Assembly: GCF_002443255.2 (NCBI RefSeq)
Contig: NW_019211459.1
Location: 4,711,669 to 4,775,668 of the forward strand
Length of the DNA: 64,000 nt
Source of the DNA: Varroa destructor
Taxonomy: Eukaryota; Arthropoda; Arachnida; Mesostigmata; Varroidae
Direction: 5' to 3'
Below, one piece after another: positions 40,501 to 50,900 of this stretch; positions within the stretch are counted from its first letter, which is position 1, and every line of letters begins with the position of its first letter. Position numbers and translations under genes: made by a program. The notes under the pieces are model-generated. The model saw only the letters and a program-made list of their open reading frames with translations, did not search any database and was not told the origin of the DNA.

Positions 40501-41931
40501 TAGTTAATAAACGGACTAAGAGTCTCCGCAATCGGTTGGTTATGTTACACACTGTTGCGATTAAGATTAACGCTGAAAAACATTTTCCACAAACACTGCC
40601 CTCAGTAATTACTGTCACGCTCTGAACCGTAAGTGTATTTACTCGCATTCACTTTCTCTGCAGCATGCCATTGCTTATATAGCACCAGCAGCAGCAGTAG
40701 CAGTAGCCTCTGAACCGATCGCGAGATCAGGTCTATTTCATAAGCACGTAGACAAGTTGGAATAACGTCTCGCTCTTTCTCTTTTCCCCCTACCTAATAC
40801 TACTGCAGCAGGTCGTCTACTGCTGCTGCTGCTGCGGCCGTTGCCGCCTGTCCTACGGATACGATGCTGTTACTTGCTGGCTGCCGTCACGACGACGGCT
40901 CACAGCGAGAGGCGATCACGGCGCGATATACTAACAACGGGATGATATGTCCATGTCCTGTCGTGTTACTGGTTTGTGGAAGTCCCGTCAACAATCGCAC
41001 CGGCAGTTGGTGCAGTGGCTGCGGCCGCAACAGATCGAAAAACATCTTGTCGAGTTGACCGTTGCCGTTAATACTGTTGTAGATACATACGTACACGCCC
41101 GCTGCCTGTATTTCAGTAGTATATATATGTATATATATATGTATATGTGTATATGTGTTACAAGTTAAACTTTTTTACAATTGCTTATCGCAATTCACCT
41201 GCGATAGTAGCCATATGTAGGAATAGGCGCAAAATATAGAAAAGTGAAGCAACATCCGTAGTGATTGCAGTAGCGGTAATGGTAAGAGCATCAACAGCAC
41301 GAAATTATGTGCGACACGATATATAGTATTCTTAGCTCTTGTTGATTTTCCCTATAAATCGAAGCACTGTGCTAATTCCGGTAAATGTAGTATAGGGCAC
41401 GCACGCACCGCATGTGTCTGAGTGCCCCAGAGGCGGAGAGCTGGCAGTCCAGCAGCCAGCCTTTCGTTACCCCCTGCTGCCTGTCTGTCGTCGTACTATT
41501 CCTGCACGATGATCGCGATGTCTTCATATCGCTGGCTGGCGTACCCTTATGGGCTAATAAAAAATCAATCTACCATTGTAGGATTAAGTGTTCTCGAGAG
41601 CGGAGGCAGTTGGCTAACTATAACACACGACTGAAACGACAGCGACGGCTGCTGCTGGTCGGTGGCTAATGGCTGGTGGCTGGACAGAAGGAACTGACTG
41701 CATGTATGTCTATGTACATTAAGATAATGTAGTTAGACGGAATACTCACGTCTGGGGTGTTGGCTGTCCGGCGGGGTTTCCGCGATGTTGGTGTGGGCCA
41801 GGATGCGGCTGAGAGCCGGGATGTGGCCCGTGCTGCTGCATAGGATTGTACTTGGGCTGCTGTCTCGGTGGGCCGCTATTGGTGCCCGGAACAGGCCCGG
41901 TGGGTTGCTGCACCAGGGGGAGACCTGGCAT
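18618..41931 (-). CDS. eIF4G: Eukaryotic translation initiation factor 4 gamma (eIF4G)
   Basis: eIF4G is the scaffold of the cytoplasmic cap-binding complex eIF4F. It bridges eIF4E, eIF4A, PABP and eIF3. Exons on the minus strand: 41750-41931 (start ATG), 31667-31950, 31292-31389, 29965-30847, 29056-29209, 22769-23518, 21770-22630, 21133-21503, 20807-20998, 19878-20568, 19145-19636 and 18618-18781 (TAG). All junctions from the second exon on agree in phase and use GT-AG. Domains in order are a Pro/Gln-rich N-terminus with PABP-binding box, the eIF4E-binding motif YDREFLL, MIF4G, MA3 and W2. The coding length is about 1,700 residues, close to the family's usual 1,600-1,700. The join between the first two exons is out of phase, so a small exon is probably missing there. 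Family assignment is certain. Confidence 0.95.
19878..20568 (-). CDS. eIF4G: eIF4G MA3-domain exon
   Basis: After a basic, Gly/Ala-rich linker the exon encodes the MA3 domain: ILLEYATNGNREDMLKDF, NNVHRFIEYFIE, IPKYYECMAEIMAPLFV and MLVSLFKRINEIS. MA3 is the second eIF4A-binding module of metazoan eIF4G. The exon is 691 nt, phase 0 in and phase 1 out. Confidence 0.95.
20807..20998 (-). CDS. eIF4G: eIF4G linker exon between MIF4G and MA3
   Basis: The exon is 64 codons, phase 0 at both ends, Ser/Gly/Arg-rich, and ends NKFDLLNRDGSD. In animal eIF4G the same position holds a short motif of the type LNRFSALQ. Because it ends in phase 0, it could in principle splice to the MA3 exon at 20568 or to the diverged MA3 exon at 4793. 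Confidence 0.85.
21133..22630 (-). CDS. eIF4G: eIF4G MIF4G-domain exons (21770-22630, 21133-21503)
   Basis: The larger exon carries KAWKPF, RGILNKLTPQRFDTLLDQV, EERLSNVAGLVLEKAL and LMRFIGELYNL, which are signatures of the MIF4G HEAT-repeat domain that binds eIF4A and RNA. The domain finishes in the next exon with SLPQRVIFMLEDVRELKERGWVPRR. It also contains a charged Lys/Glu-rich helix between repeats, as in other animals. A Gly/Ser/Arg-rich linker follows to the donor at 21133. Confidence 0.97.
22769..23518 (-). CDS. eIF4G: eIF4G exon with the eIF4E-binding motif
   Basis: The exon encodes about 250 residues. The first two thirds are acidic and Ser/Glu-rich. They are followed by KKRYDREFLLKLQ, which satisfies the eIF4E-binding consensus Y-x4-L-hydrophobic and aligns directly with the vertebrate site. 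A short conserved tail with DMPKLEIFRSN and GLRNG leads into the MIF4G exon. The acceptor is phase 1 and can take either the exon at 29056 or the alternative first exon at 25679. Confidence 0.95.
24404..25174 (-). CDS. Uncharacterised Asn/Ser-rich ORF inside an eIF4G intron
   Basis: A frame of 256 codons is open from a possible acceptor (TTTATAG) at 25174; the first ATG is at 25043-25045 (213 residues). It is rich in Asn, Ser and Arg, with a small Cys-rich patch (FCTCND, SRCSSCND). Near its 3' end it runs through an ATA microsatellite that gives a poly-Ile run, which suggests that the coding part ends earlier; GTAATA at 24617-24622 and GTAAGG at 24510-24515 are possible donors. It does not join in frame to the alternative first exon at 25679. 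I recognise no family. It may be an unassigned exon, a nested gene or chance. Confidence 0.35.
   Translation of the reverse strand, partial: KYSVHGFRRKFLATSFNRLMFERESNDPIAVRPGKVKGKPNLKMTSLANEQKRHAERNLSSPIPPVHGFNSQYTNGNHSGANNGSNEISTVPNGRHSYPKTDFEISIYNPKEKDVGRQGTPCEKNVTNNAHHNEVVIEYNFCTCNDKIDSSRCSSCNDTPCSPSGSAGTLNREQARNQRNRNNISVNGNIKIGNNTNNEKGHRSGDLTIIVTLIIIIIIAVRKTTRVTPMGGRITRTIIAILNVTTATTLVGEIWD
25679..26045 (-). CDS. Probable alternative first coding exon of eIF4G
   Basis: An ATG with A at -3 opens a 122-codon frame beginning MDARRKRLKKKAALRR. It ends at GATG|GTAAGA in phase 1, exactly the phase needed by the eIF4G acceptor at 23518. Joined to that exon and the rest, the frame stays open to the eIF4G stop and gives 1,295 residues. 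Such a product would lack the Pro/Gln-rich and PABP-binding part but keep the eIF4E motif, MIF4G, MA3 and W2. A GC-rich stretch (26590-27840) upstream could be its promoter. The exon encodes a Lys/Arg-rich start and a PPPPP run, and I recognise no domain. A nested independent gene is the alternative. Confidence 0.55.
26258..26299. repeat. (AT)n microsatellite upstream of the alternative eIF4G exon
   Basis: About 42 bases of AT repeat, about 210 bases upstream of the ATG at 26045. It produces a spurious Ile-Tyr repeat in the overlapping minus-strand ORF. Confidence 0.95.
27527..27832 (+). CDS. Candidate small secreted protein, antisense inside an eIF4G intron
   Basis: From an ATG with A at -3 this frame encodes 101 residues. 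It begins MHLNASLLLLLLPMLLTATR, which has the charge and hydrophobic profile of a signal peptide with a likely cleavage before residue 24 or so. Dibasic sites follow (GKK at about 26-28, DKR near 80), as in neuropeptide precursors, but I match it to no known peptide. The frame is open further upstream (to 27365) without another ATG. The surrounding DNA is unusually GC-rich, which lengthens chance ORFs. Low confidence. Confidence 0.25.
   Translation: MHLNASLLLLLLPMLLTATRNASLSGKKPAERSFYPALTLAVDRHSRQPIFGSGALFVLLPSMPWYQQAPQTRSSHTILDKRAYDRDTRLMRTLVEEEIKA
29056..29209 (-). CDS. eIF4G: eIF4G short Ser/Thr/Pro-rich exon
   Basis: The exon has 154 nt. It begins DTASTQPLGSPTPG after ATATAG and ends GTGAAG|GTAAGC in phase 1, which fits the acceptor at 23518 (a joined GCT codon). 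It has no known domain. It is joined across a 5.5-kb intron that contains the alternative first exon and the other ORFs described separately. Confidence 0.85.
29965..30847 (-). CDS. eIF4G: eIF4G exon with polyglutamine tract and PABP-binding box
   Basis: The exon starts in phase 2 and ends in phase 0. After a short lead (SVPQAPPMLAAQQGG) it has a run of nine glutamines, then RERKILQIKNPETNEEV. That stretch aligns with the vertebrate eIF4G box that contacts the RRM2 of poly(A)-binding protein. The remaining 220 or so residues are Pro/Gln/Ala/Thr-rich and probably disordered. The polyQ run is encoded by mixed CAA/CAG codons, and trinucleotide slippage there may vary between individuals. Confidence 0.9.
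31292..31950 (-). CDS. eIF4G: eIF4G exons 2 and 3 (31667-31950, 31292-31389), Pro-rich N-terminal region
   Basis: Exon 31667-31950 follows a strong polypyrimidine acceptor and encodes a Gly/Pro/Gln-rich segment. It ends in phase 0 before GTACGT. Exon 31292-31389 encodes RMPVIVHGAPGYRTFYPA and ends in phase 2, which fits the exon at 30847. The low-complexity, aromatic-dotted sequence is typical of eIF4G N-termini upstream of the PABP site. An in-frame ATG near 31930 could serve as an alternative start if the upstream exon is not used. Confidence 0.8.
31611..31640. repeat. Perfect 13-bp hairpin beside an eIF4G donor site
   Basis: The arms 31611-31623 and 31628-31640 are exact reverse complements with a 4-base loop. 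On the minus strand the structure starts 27 bases downstream of the exon boundary at 31667, in the intron. It could affect splice-site exposure, but this is speculation. Confidence 0.7.
34433..34494. repeat. Tandem duplication of a 31-bp unit
   Basis: The unit containing AATGTCCCCGCAAAAAGTAA occurs twice back to back without a visible mismatch. This looks like a recent small duplication within the eIF4G intron. Confidence 0.85.
34522..34557. repeat. (AT)n microsatellite in eIF4G intron
   Basis: Thirty-six bases of AT repeat with one AC step. Confidence 0.9.
35518..35600 (+). repeat. tRNA-like sequence, probable head of a SINE
   Basis: The stretch contains an A-box-like GGGTAAAGCGGTAGACT and, 24 bases later, a good B box GGTTCGATTCC, followed by a T run at 35593-35598 that could terminate RNA polymerase III. 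The anticodon arm does not form a proper five-pair stem with a seven-base loop (it shows GACTC against AGGTC), so I do not call a functional tRNA. Arthropod tRNA-derived SINEs often show a similar CTCACAACCA segment before the B box. Confidence 0.4.
38735..38785. repeat. CGG/CAG trinucleotide tract
   Basis: (GGC)n followed by (GCA)n, flanked within 120 bases by a GGCTAC hexamer repeat (38825-38860) and another CAG run (38876-38895). It causes long poly-Ala, poly-Cys and poly-Arg frames that are not genes. It lies in the GC-rich part of the eIF4G first intron. Confidence 0.85.
41750..41931 (-). CDS. eIF4G: eIF4G first coding exon, Pro/Gln/Gly-rich
   Basis: The frame beginning MPGLPLVQQP encodes about 60 residues rich in Pro, Gln, Gly and His. 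That composition matches the following eIF4G exons. The ATG has G at -3, and the exon ends at AC|GTGAGT in phase 2. The next recognised exon needs phase 1, so they cannot be joined directly. Upstream codons in this frame are open back to a TGA but contain no other ATG, so this ATG is my best start. GC-rich sequence with CTG repeats (42180-42230) lies upstream and may be the 5' UTR or promoter. Confidence 0.6.
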
Positions 41932-44900
41932 GACAGCCCCTCGGGGCGCGGGCTCGCCCAATCCACCAATTAAATGAGCATATCACTCTCGCACTCACTA
42001 GCTAAACTTAAACACGATTTCACCACGAAACACTGATGATTTCTAGGGATTTAATTCTCAGCCCTTTGCCTTAGAGAACAAGCAGGCGCACACAAGATGG
42101 CGCTTGTTAGAAGGAATGCTCCTGCTTGCTGGCCGATAGCATCGGATAAACGTATTGCCGACCGCTTGCAGACAGCCACTACCGCCGCCGCCGCTACCGC
42201 TGCTGCTGCTGCTGCTGCCAGCAACTACAACGAAAGCGGCTGTTTGCTTCCCTGTCTGTTGTCCGTCTCTCTTCCAGCCAGCCAATCCGCCGTAATAGTG
42301 CCTGCTGCCTGCCCGAGAAACAGCGACAGCAGCGGCAACACTAACCATCATTCGATGGCAGGTAGGAGCGCGCCAAAGTTCAACTGAAGCCGACGGGCGA
42401 CATCGCTCGTACCCACCGCATGAATGGGAATGGCGCGAGCAATGTCGACGGCGGCGGCGCCAGCAGCGGCGGCGGCAGAAAGAAAAACACTTGCAGGCCG
42501 GAAGGAATATTGGAGTAGAATTTTGTAGGCGGATAAAAATAACTTATTAAAAAGAAGGCTTAACAAAAAATTGTTATACTTTTTTGTTGCACATAGTCGG
42601 TACTGTCGAGGACGAAAGAGGCAGGCCACTAACAGAGAATCGTAGACAACATTCTGTGTCGGCAATTTAATTTTGTCATTCGGTGGACGCAAATGGAAAT
42701 TTTGAACGGTTCTGCTGTATATTGCTTAATACAAACACACTAAAAATAAGCTCAATAGCTCTCTGATAAAGGATGGTTCACCAATTGTCACCAACTTGGA
42801 CTATGATTTGCTCAGTTAGAAAAGTAGCAAGACACAAGTAGTGACTTCTGTCAACAGCGAAAGATTATAATTAAAATACGCACATAAAGCGCACGTAAAG
42901 CTGTCCCCAATTCATTTTCAACGAAGAGGATCACCGAGCAACGTTCACAAACTTCACTCTAAGTTTACGAATATTTTTTTCTTCTATACGAAGAACAAGC
43001 CTATTTTTCCCTCTTTCAATTATTTTGTTAAAATCCGTTAAATAGTATGGATTCGGTCGAGGCCTAATATTTTTCGATCATGTTTGCACGAATACGCAAG
43101 TTAACCTCTATTCTGGTTTTTGCGTTAGAGTTTGCGCTCAAAGCTGGCCATAAAAGGAAACTCCATTTTTCACTGACTAATTGGAAATTTATGTTTTGAA
43201 TTGTAGATGGGATATCGAGCAAGCATCCTAATGCCTTCATTCGTCCGTAGTAAAGTAACACTCTTCAGCTCAGCAACCAAACTTTATGAGCATGAAATAT
43301 CTAACGGTACTTGACACTTACCCAATTAGACTGACGGCTTTCAAGACGTTTCAAGATGAAGAAAAATCTGGCGCTCCCTCTATTGCCGGAAATAGGAAAC
43401 AAAACTATCTCAGGAGAAGAACGTGCTGAACAGTTTTTGTTGCAGAGGCGGTCCCTAAAAGTGGCATACGAAGTGGAGAAATGTTACTTCAACTTCCACT
43501 GCAACGCTTCGAGTGACTACTAGAAAGAAGACCTATCTTTTCTACTACTAGCTGAGTAAAATTTGGAAGAATAACGTTTTAAACGTCTCTACCAGCACAT
43601 CTACCGAGCATTATTGTGAGGTCATGCAGTTTATATGGGGAAAAAGCATTGCAACCCAGAATTTTCGTTCCACCTGGACATACTCTACTCCTACTACGAA
43701 CGTTTGGATCTTTGCAAGACTTATCATTTTTTTGGAAGCTAAAGACGACTCACGGGAATAATAATGGAATATAATGATCCTTAATGATTTAATTTCAGGA
43801 TCAATGTTCGACAAAAATCATTTGTGAATTTCTCTTATGATATCTGCTCTTATTTGAGCCACATTGTGATGAGTTACTTTAATACTATGAAGGGTGTTAC
43901 ACGCTCATCTTATTCTTAGTAATAATAAACTAAACAGACTTTAACCCTTTACCTGATTACTGATTATACAAAGGCTTTAAGAGTGGGGTACGTGAAGTTT
44001 GACGTTCGCTAGAACTTTGCTTATTCCGTTAACTACTTCATAACTAAAATTTACAAACTTACCGAGTATATCAAGAAAAGCAAGCTTAATTAATCGAAAT
44101 AAACAGTATTTTGCTTGCAAGCTGCGCGGAGACACCGGTTTCAAAAGCGAGTCAGGTATCTGCTTACGTAAAAGAAAACGAAGTTATTTCAGGTAGTCTT
44201 AAAGATACCCTCGTGACCAGCTCTTTGAGCGAATGGCGGGGTCGGCGCGGACGATGTTGATTTTTGTCCAGTTGATATATGTTTCGACCAGATACGTGCC
44301 GACGCACTGAAATATCGTCTGCTTTTATTCACACGATAATGCGTCAATACAAGCAAGATTTTCATCTTACTTAATTATTTAGGTTTTATTTATCACATCC
44401 ATTTTACATTGAAAGCAGCATTGTTACTTATTTGCTGAAGTTAGTTTTGATGTGTATCACTTTGACGTGATGGTTTTGCTATAGAGACATCCACCCAAGA
44501 ACGACTAGATTATACACAAATTGTCGACTTAAGAACGCCAAAGGGAAAGGTTACCGAAAACGACTACCCACATATACTACGAAATTTCTGACTAAAAATT
44601 TTCCTCGAACGTTTTATTAATGCCGGCCCCGGTCGCCGTTAAGTGAACGAGGCTACGTGTCCCCAAAATGAACAAATGTCAAATCCGTATTTGGCGGGTG
44701 GTCTGCTTGGCAGCCCGCCGACGAAGGTATTTACGAGTGGGTGGCCTTTAACCGTCGGGGCGTTGTGATTCCGAGTTGCCGCTGACGGCCACCGAGAACT
44801 TCATTGACTGTGACTTGCTGGGTGGACGAACGAACGTCTCAGAGTGGTGTCCCTGATTGTGTTCCTACTGCTGCTAGAATAGTACTGGTCGATCTGAGTG

Positions 44901-44973
44901 TGAACTTGTTCGCTGCTGTGTAGCTAAGCAGCCTCGGTCGAGGACAACTACGCGCGCGGCACACTTACCAGCG
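41932..44973. other. Divergent upstream region between eIF4G and CAPZB
   Basis: eIF4G runs left from 41931 and CAPZB runs right from 44974, so this 3-kb stretch holds both promoters. The GC-rich part next to eIF4G (42060-42480, with CTG and CGG repeats) and the GC-richer part next to CAPZB (44600-44970) are the likely promoters or 5' UTRs. The AT-rich middle (42700-44550) shows no convincing gene. I could not place a TATA box or initiator with confidence. Confidence 0.5.
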
Positions 44974-47900
44974 ATGTCGGTAAGTCAAATAAAAGTTTAT
45001 TGAATGAAAAATGAATATCTACTGTCGGTAACTGTTTATGGCTGTCACAAAAGTTACGCCGCCTCCACTTGCTACGCGTCAATTAAGTCTAAGAGGCCCG
45101 TGCTATTCGGTGAGCTGATTTTGTCAGGCATTGGTTTCAGTCTCTGGATCTGTAAAACAGCAGCTATGTAACAAACAATTACAGTTGAACAGAGAGCCTT
45201 GGCTGTTTCGAGGTGGTCAACTTTGGAGTGTCAACAGCTTAGTCAGTGGATCCTGTTGTGTTCGGGTGCAAAATAAAAGCCAACACTGAAGAACCTCGAT
45301 TAATCGATCGCTGAAATTAAGTTTAACCCAAGGTTGCTATCAATTTTCGGTTGCCAGTTATGCTTATGAGGTTTTATGAAGTACTGCGTAATGAAAGTAC
45401 ATATAAGCTCGGTAGACGATTCCCGTTGCGGCAGTAGATTGGTTGAAGCTGGAGAAACGCTTTCACGACGAGCTATTGAATGTCGATGGATGCTGTTACA
45501 CAAACATACTTATACATTTGGCCTATTTAAAATAAGCCCCTGGAGTTCAATTGTAGTTTCAGCAATAGCTGCAATAAATCTTTGTTATATAATACAAAAT
45601 GCTTTGTCTAATATTATTCAGGAATACCGTAAAAAAACGACCACTGTGAGATGTATTTGTGTCAGTCTTATATTATAATAGTTTGTCTTGGACAATTTCT
45701 ATTAATTTTCTTATGGTAGCCCCAAAAATCATTAAAATATACGAACTATGCTATAATAAATATATTATACAATACGAGGAAGCCAAATTTTCGAGTTAAT
45801 AATACGTTAATTTTAAACGAGTTTTAATTAGATTTGAAGCAAATTAACGATGTATATACAAGCGCATTTGCGTTTTCGGTGCAAGCGAATGGCAGAGCGC
45901 TGTAGTTCGTGAGAGTGATCTATTGAACTCTGAGGTTGAAATCCAGATCGTGACATTTTTAGAACTTGTCAACCTACGGTGTCCATTAGCCTTCAGCGAA
46001 CTTTGGCACTGGCCATCGCTGTTGTGCAAAATTATAGTTCATTTTTTGGCTCTCGGTTCTGCTGCTCCTGCTGCTGTTGTTCTTCGAATTTACGAATTTG
46101 TGACTGGTTATAGCTTACCGCGGTCGTCGTATTTACATATATGGAAATGTGGCAAAGACGTACATTAGTGAGCCAAGATGGTGAGTAATCCACCGTTTTG
46201 TTACCGTCGGTGCTGCTTGACTGCAAACATCAAGGTGTCAATTAAAGGTTTAGGCCTTGCCGACCCGTTGGTAACGACCACACATCGACGCGGGCATAAG
46301 TGCGTACACACACACACACACTCACAGAACGTATGCGCGTCACATGACCACCGCAACAGAGATGATTACTGGTTGCCGGCTGCTCTTATCCGCCAACCAG
46401 CATTTCCTTACCGGGAGCGAGCAAAGTAGAATTTAACCATGGACAACAAACGAGTTAAGTCAATCTTTGAATCTTTTGTTGCTTCTACCAAGAAGAAATA
46501 AACGCTATATAAATAGCAGTACCATTCCGCGGGCGACACTGGATATTCAGAGGAAAGCATGAAAGTCAAGTGAGGAAGAAGCGGAAGACAAAAGAAATAT
46601 AGTATGTGATTCATGCTATTGATAGCAAATTCATTGGGACAAAATATAGAAGTATAATAAATTTACTTTGTTAACAAAGTTGTATGTCCAAAACAGCATG
46701 AGTTTGTATGTGCTGAACCAGACTGGAATCGGAGACGTTTTGAGTCCGAGTCTTCGGCGCTGCCGCTTACTCTATCTCGCAGATAAATGTTAGACAAACA
46801 TGGTCGTAAGCGACAACAAGGATATTAATAGTAATAGTGTTTCGTTGCTACCACAATGGTAGAAGCAATGGAGTGTTTTCTCTGATTTACAGTAAATCTA
46901 CTATTCACGAAGCTCGTACTGGCTGGTGGCCAGCAATGGAGGGTTGTTGCAAGCAACATGTTTACCGACTTGGCGACACGTCAGCAGAAACTGGCGTACA
47001 GTTTGCGCCCACTTTGAGGTTAACATTTGACGCTCAATGTTCCATAATGGGTTATGTGTCGGTAACTACAGTTCACTAGAAATTTACAGTTGACATCCTA
47101 TGAGTTTTGTTTGTTCTTAATGTTATCCGGAGTGAATGTTGAATTGCTCATACTGGAAGAGGTGAGGCTGAATTTACGTACTTAATGTGGTAATAGGACG
47201 CCTATTGATGTCGATTTTCCTTCTGTCGCGAATATTCGTATGCATATTAATGCACCACTCCTGGCTACAATGCAGTTTTATTTAAATACCTTACTTTCTG
47301 AACAATCAGGTAAGGACATGTATGAAATCGCTCATTATTATTATAGATGGCTTATCTGTTAAATGCTGAAATCCAGTGAGAAATTAACTTGGTGCTCACC
47401 TAATGCCTTCGTTCTTAGTAACGTACATTTTATATATTTTGCTAAGCTACGGCATAAGGCCTTACCTAATCGAGTGTATTGCAGCCTTTCGCTATCCCAG
47501 GAGTTTTCGTGTCAGAGTCAACGATCGTTTCGTTCCGCGTAGAGAAACAACAACTGACTGTCCGCTAAGGACAATGCTAGAATTACTGACTTAAATCATG
47601 TAGATAAATTCACTTATGTGATATCAAAGCTATGGCTTACGCCGACGTCGTTGAAACGTATTTTTTTGTTGTTACAGAAGAAAACTATCAAAAAGTGCAA
47701 ACTGCGATAGATCAGTTTAAAGGATAGACTGTAGGACTTAACGTAAAACTTTGAATTCATAATGATTTCATTGTGCGCTTGGAGCAAGGCAAACCTATGA
47801 AGATGATCACAACGACGTCGACAGTCGTGAATTAACAACAGTTAACTACATGCGTGACCTGAGAATGACGACTTCAACATATCTCAAATATAGTAACCGC

Positions 47901-50900
47901 GCATCGAAAAGGGCAAACTAGACTCCACGTTCATTCATAATAAACAAAATGTTTTTATGTTACTAGATTATTAGACTGATACGTAGGGCCAATTATCTCT
48001 AGTGCGTCTTCAGTGTGAAATAAAGGGTATATACAAAAAACAATTGAAGCTGGTAGAGAAGAAATTAGAAAGGTGTCTTGTTGAAACGACGTGGTCAATA
48101 ACGATATTGTGGAAGTATTATGCAAAAACGATTTACAACAAAAACATGCTAAGTAGATTGTGGAATAACCTATATCTGGTCAAAGCATTGTTCAGATAAT
48201 TCTCACAGCCACACAGTAATTCATACAGCAAGTACACCCCACCCCTATAGTTTTTCAAACTATAGGAGTGGGGTGTACTTAAGCGCATTAAACATGCGGC
48301 CAAAATAAGCGCGGTTTAAAACAGTCTTCTCGTGACTCGCGCAACCTCCACTTGAGCGTCATTTATTTTCCCCAGCACTTATTTGTCCGTATTTCGAGTG
48401 AAGCGTATTCATATAATTATTATTAGCTAAAGCTAAATTAGTTTTTAAAATGGACATGTACGCCGTCAATGCGTCTGCCGATCTAAATTACGTCTTATGT
48501 ACCTAATGTGTTTTTCGGTTTCCGGCTGACCATTGTGCGATGAAATGCAGAACGATGTACAGCTCGACGCGGCTCTGGATCTGATGCGACGTCTTCCACC
48601 GCAGAGGATCGATCAGAGCCTAAACGACCTGGTGGATCTTGTCCCTGGCCTCACTGAGGAGCTTCTGACGTCCATTGATCAGCCACTCAAAGTTGCACGT
48701 TGCTCCGTCACGGGAAAAGATTATCTCCTTTGCGACTACAATCGCGATGGTGATTCGTACAGGTCAGTTAGGCTACATTTGACAGAAAAATGTTTTTTGG
48801 CGAGTAGATACTGCTGTGCAGCAACTCAAATATTCGTTCACGAACATAATTTAAAAAAAAATGCATCTTGATCGCTATATGATCTCTTTTGGCTGGGCAA
48901 CAACAGAGCAGGTCAGGTGCACCATACACTTGAAATCGCAAATTGGTAAGTCGATTTAACGAGGTGCAATTAGGTGTGCATTAAGCTACGAGTTTTTGCA
49001 AGTTTGCCTACCAACAATTTAATTCTCTTTTGTCCGGAAATCTAGTTCCTTATTACAAGAATTTTTCTCGACATATTGAGTTTACAAGTACTCGATTTCA
49101 GTATAAAAACTATAGTTAAGCATGATATAATAATATATAAACAAGTGGTCCGACTTTGTAATTCAATCAGTCATTATCTCTAGCGGAAGAGCAGCAACAT
49201 AATTTAGATTTAAGAGTAAACTTCTCAATCAATTTGTTTAATATAGGTCCCCTTGGAGCAACAAGTACGAGCCGCCGATCGAAGATGGCGCCATGCCCAC
49301 AGATCGCCTGAGGGATCTTGAAGAACAGGCTAATAGGGTATTTGAACAATACAAACAGCTGTACTATGAAGGTGGCGTATCCTCTGTTTACCTATGGGAG
49401 CTCGGAAGTAACGGGTTTGCTGGCGTTGTCCTTATCAAAAAAGTAAGCAGAATACATCTAAAGAGTAAAAAAAGCTTGTTAACAAGTGGATACTTTTAAA
49501 TCATTACAATGCGTTTCAGGAATATGTAAAGAATAAAATCCAATACACTATGAGATGTATCAGTCGAAACAGCAAAAACGAATGAATTATCCGAGCGAAA
49601 GTTTAAAGACGGGAAATTTTAGGCAAATTTTGTTTTTCAGTATATCATAATGCAGATACAAGTTAAAAAGAAACTTGTTACAATTACAAATGTTTAGGGA
49701 GGTGATACGTCCGGGAAAATCCAAGGATCGTGGGATTCAATTCACGTAGTCGAGGTACAGGAAAAATCATCAGGGAAGAACGCTCACTACAAACTGACGT
49801 CAACGGTAATGCTCTGGTTATGCACAAGGTTTCCGGACTCCGGCACAATATCGCTCGGAGGGTCACTCATGAGACAATTTGTAAGTTAAGCCGTTCGTTA
49901 AAGCACCTAATCAAATATTTCAATAGCTCATGGTCTTTCCCGTTGGTTGAGTAAACATTTAAAAGCACACTGTATGGTACGTTCGGTATATTGATATTCA
50001 TTTGGCTTCAAAAAAAACTGGAGTTTTGCATTTATATCTACGAATAAAATATGGTGTTCATTCCGCGAAAATGTTACAACATTTCTTACAGTTTCGTATT
50101 TTTAAACCCAGTGAAGCGGTATGTCTGGCAGTGGAGGATCTTTCCTCTCTTGTACATGGCAGAATGTACATCTTTGCCTGTACATTTGAATTGGCTCACT
50201 GCAACTGAAGCTACTATTCAATTATAAGTGGTAGAAGATACTTTTTTTCCGTAATTTATTTCATAATCTAAGAATTCTGCAAAAACCTTCTTATTCTCAT
50301 TGTGGTCTATTTTAGGAGCAGGATTGGACAGTGTCAGAGGTGACTCCACACATTATTAACATTGGAAAGATGGTCGAGGAGGCAGAAAACAAAATTAAGG
50401 CTTCCTTGAGCGAAATTTACTTCAGCAAGACCCTCAATGTTGTCAACGGGCTTCGGTATTGACCATTCTTTTCATATTTTTTATATTTAAAGGTGTCTCA
50501 TTACTAAATTCCAGCTACAATATGTATAATGTTCCACGTAAGGTAAACTGTAATAGACACTGGTTGCATAAAAATGCTCGTAATAAAGAGTGTTAGAATA
50601 CCCATGAATAAAAAATCATACAACTAATAAATAGGGCTGTTGTACTTATGTATGTATGAATATATAATTAGTACCTGTCAGACTTTTTCCAGCTCTCAAC
50701 CGTCGGCCTAATCTTGTAAAGTAGGTTGACTCCTTGATTCGTATCTTTTTACCATATAATCTGTTCCTAAAAAACTGACCACGATGCACACCACTATAAT
50801 TGTATAATAATTCTTCATCTGGTCCTCTCAGGTCTCAAACCGGCATCATCGATGATCAGAAGAGGGCTGAGCACCTTAAGGCGCTAGAGAAGGCAATCAC

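Larger units (their letters stand above)
31951..41749 (-). other. Large first intron of eIF4G
   Basis: About 9.8 kb between the first two recognised eIF4G exons. Phase arithmetic requires at least one more exon here, of length 2 modulo 3, that I did not find. From about 37500 to 41700 the sequence is rich in CAG, CGG and TAC-type trinucleotides, which could mark additional promoters or untranslated exons. It also contains a 31-bp tandem duplication (34433-34494), a tRNA-like sequence (35518-35600) and two AT microsatellites. Confidence 0.55.

Noticed and set aside
43340..43810. A possible transposase or reverse-transcriptase relic in the eIF4G-CAPZB interval
   Set aside because: Short protein-like fragments occur in different frames, but no recognisable catalytic motif could be found.
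48533..48550. An upstream extension of the CAPZB second exon from a TTG codon at 48533, or from the ATG at 48545
   Set aside because: The ATG TCG exon at 44974 with GTAAGT, spliced to AAC at 48551 in phase 0, reproduces the family's usual MS-x-x-QLD start better.
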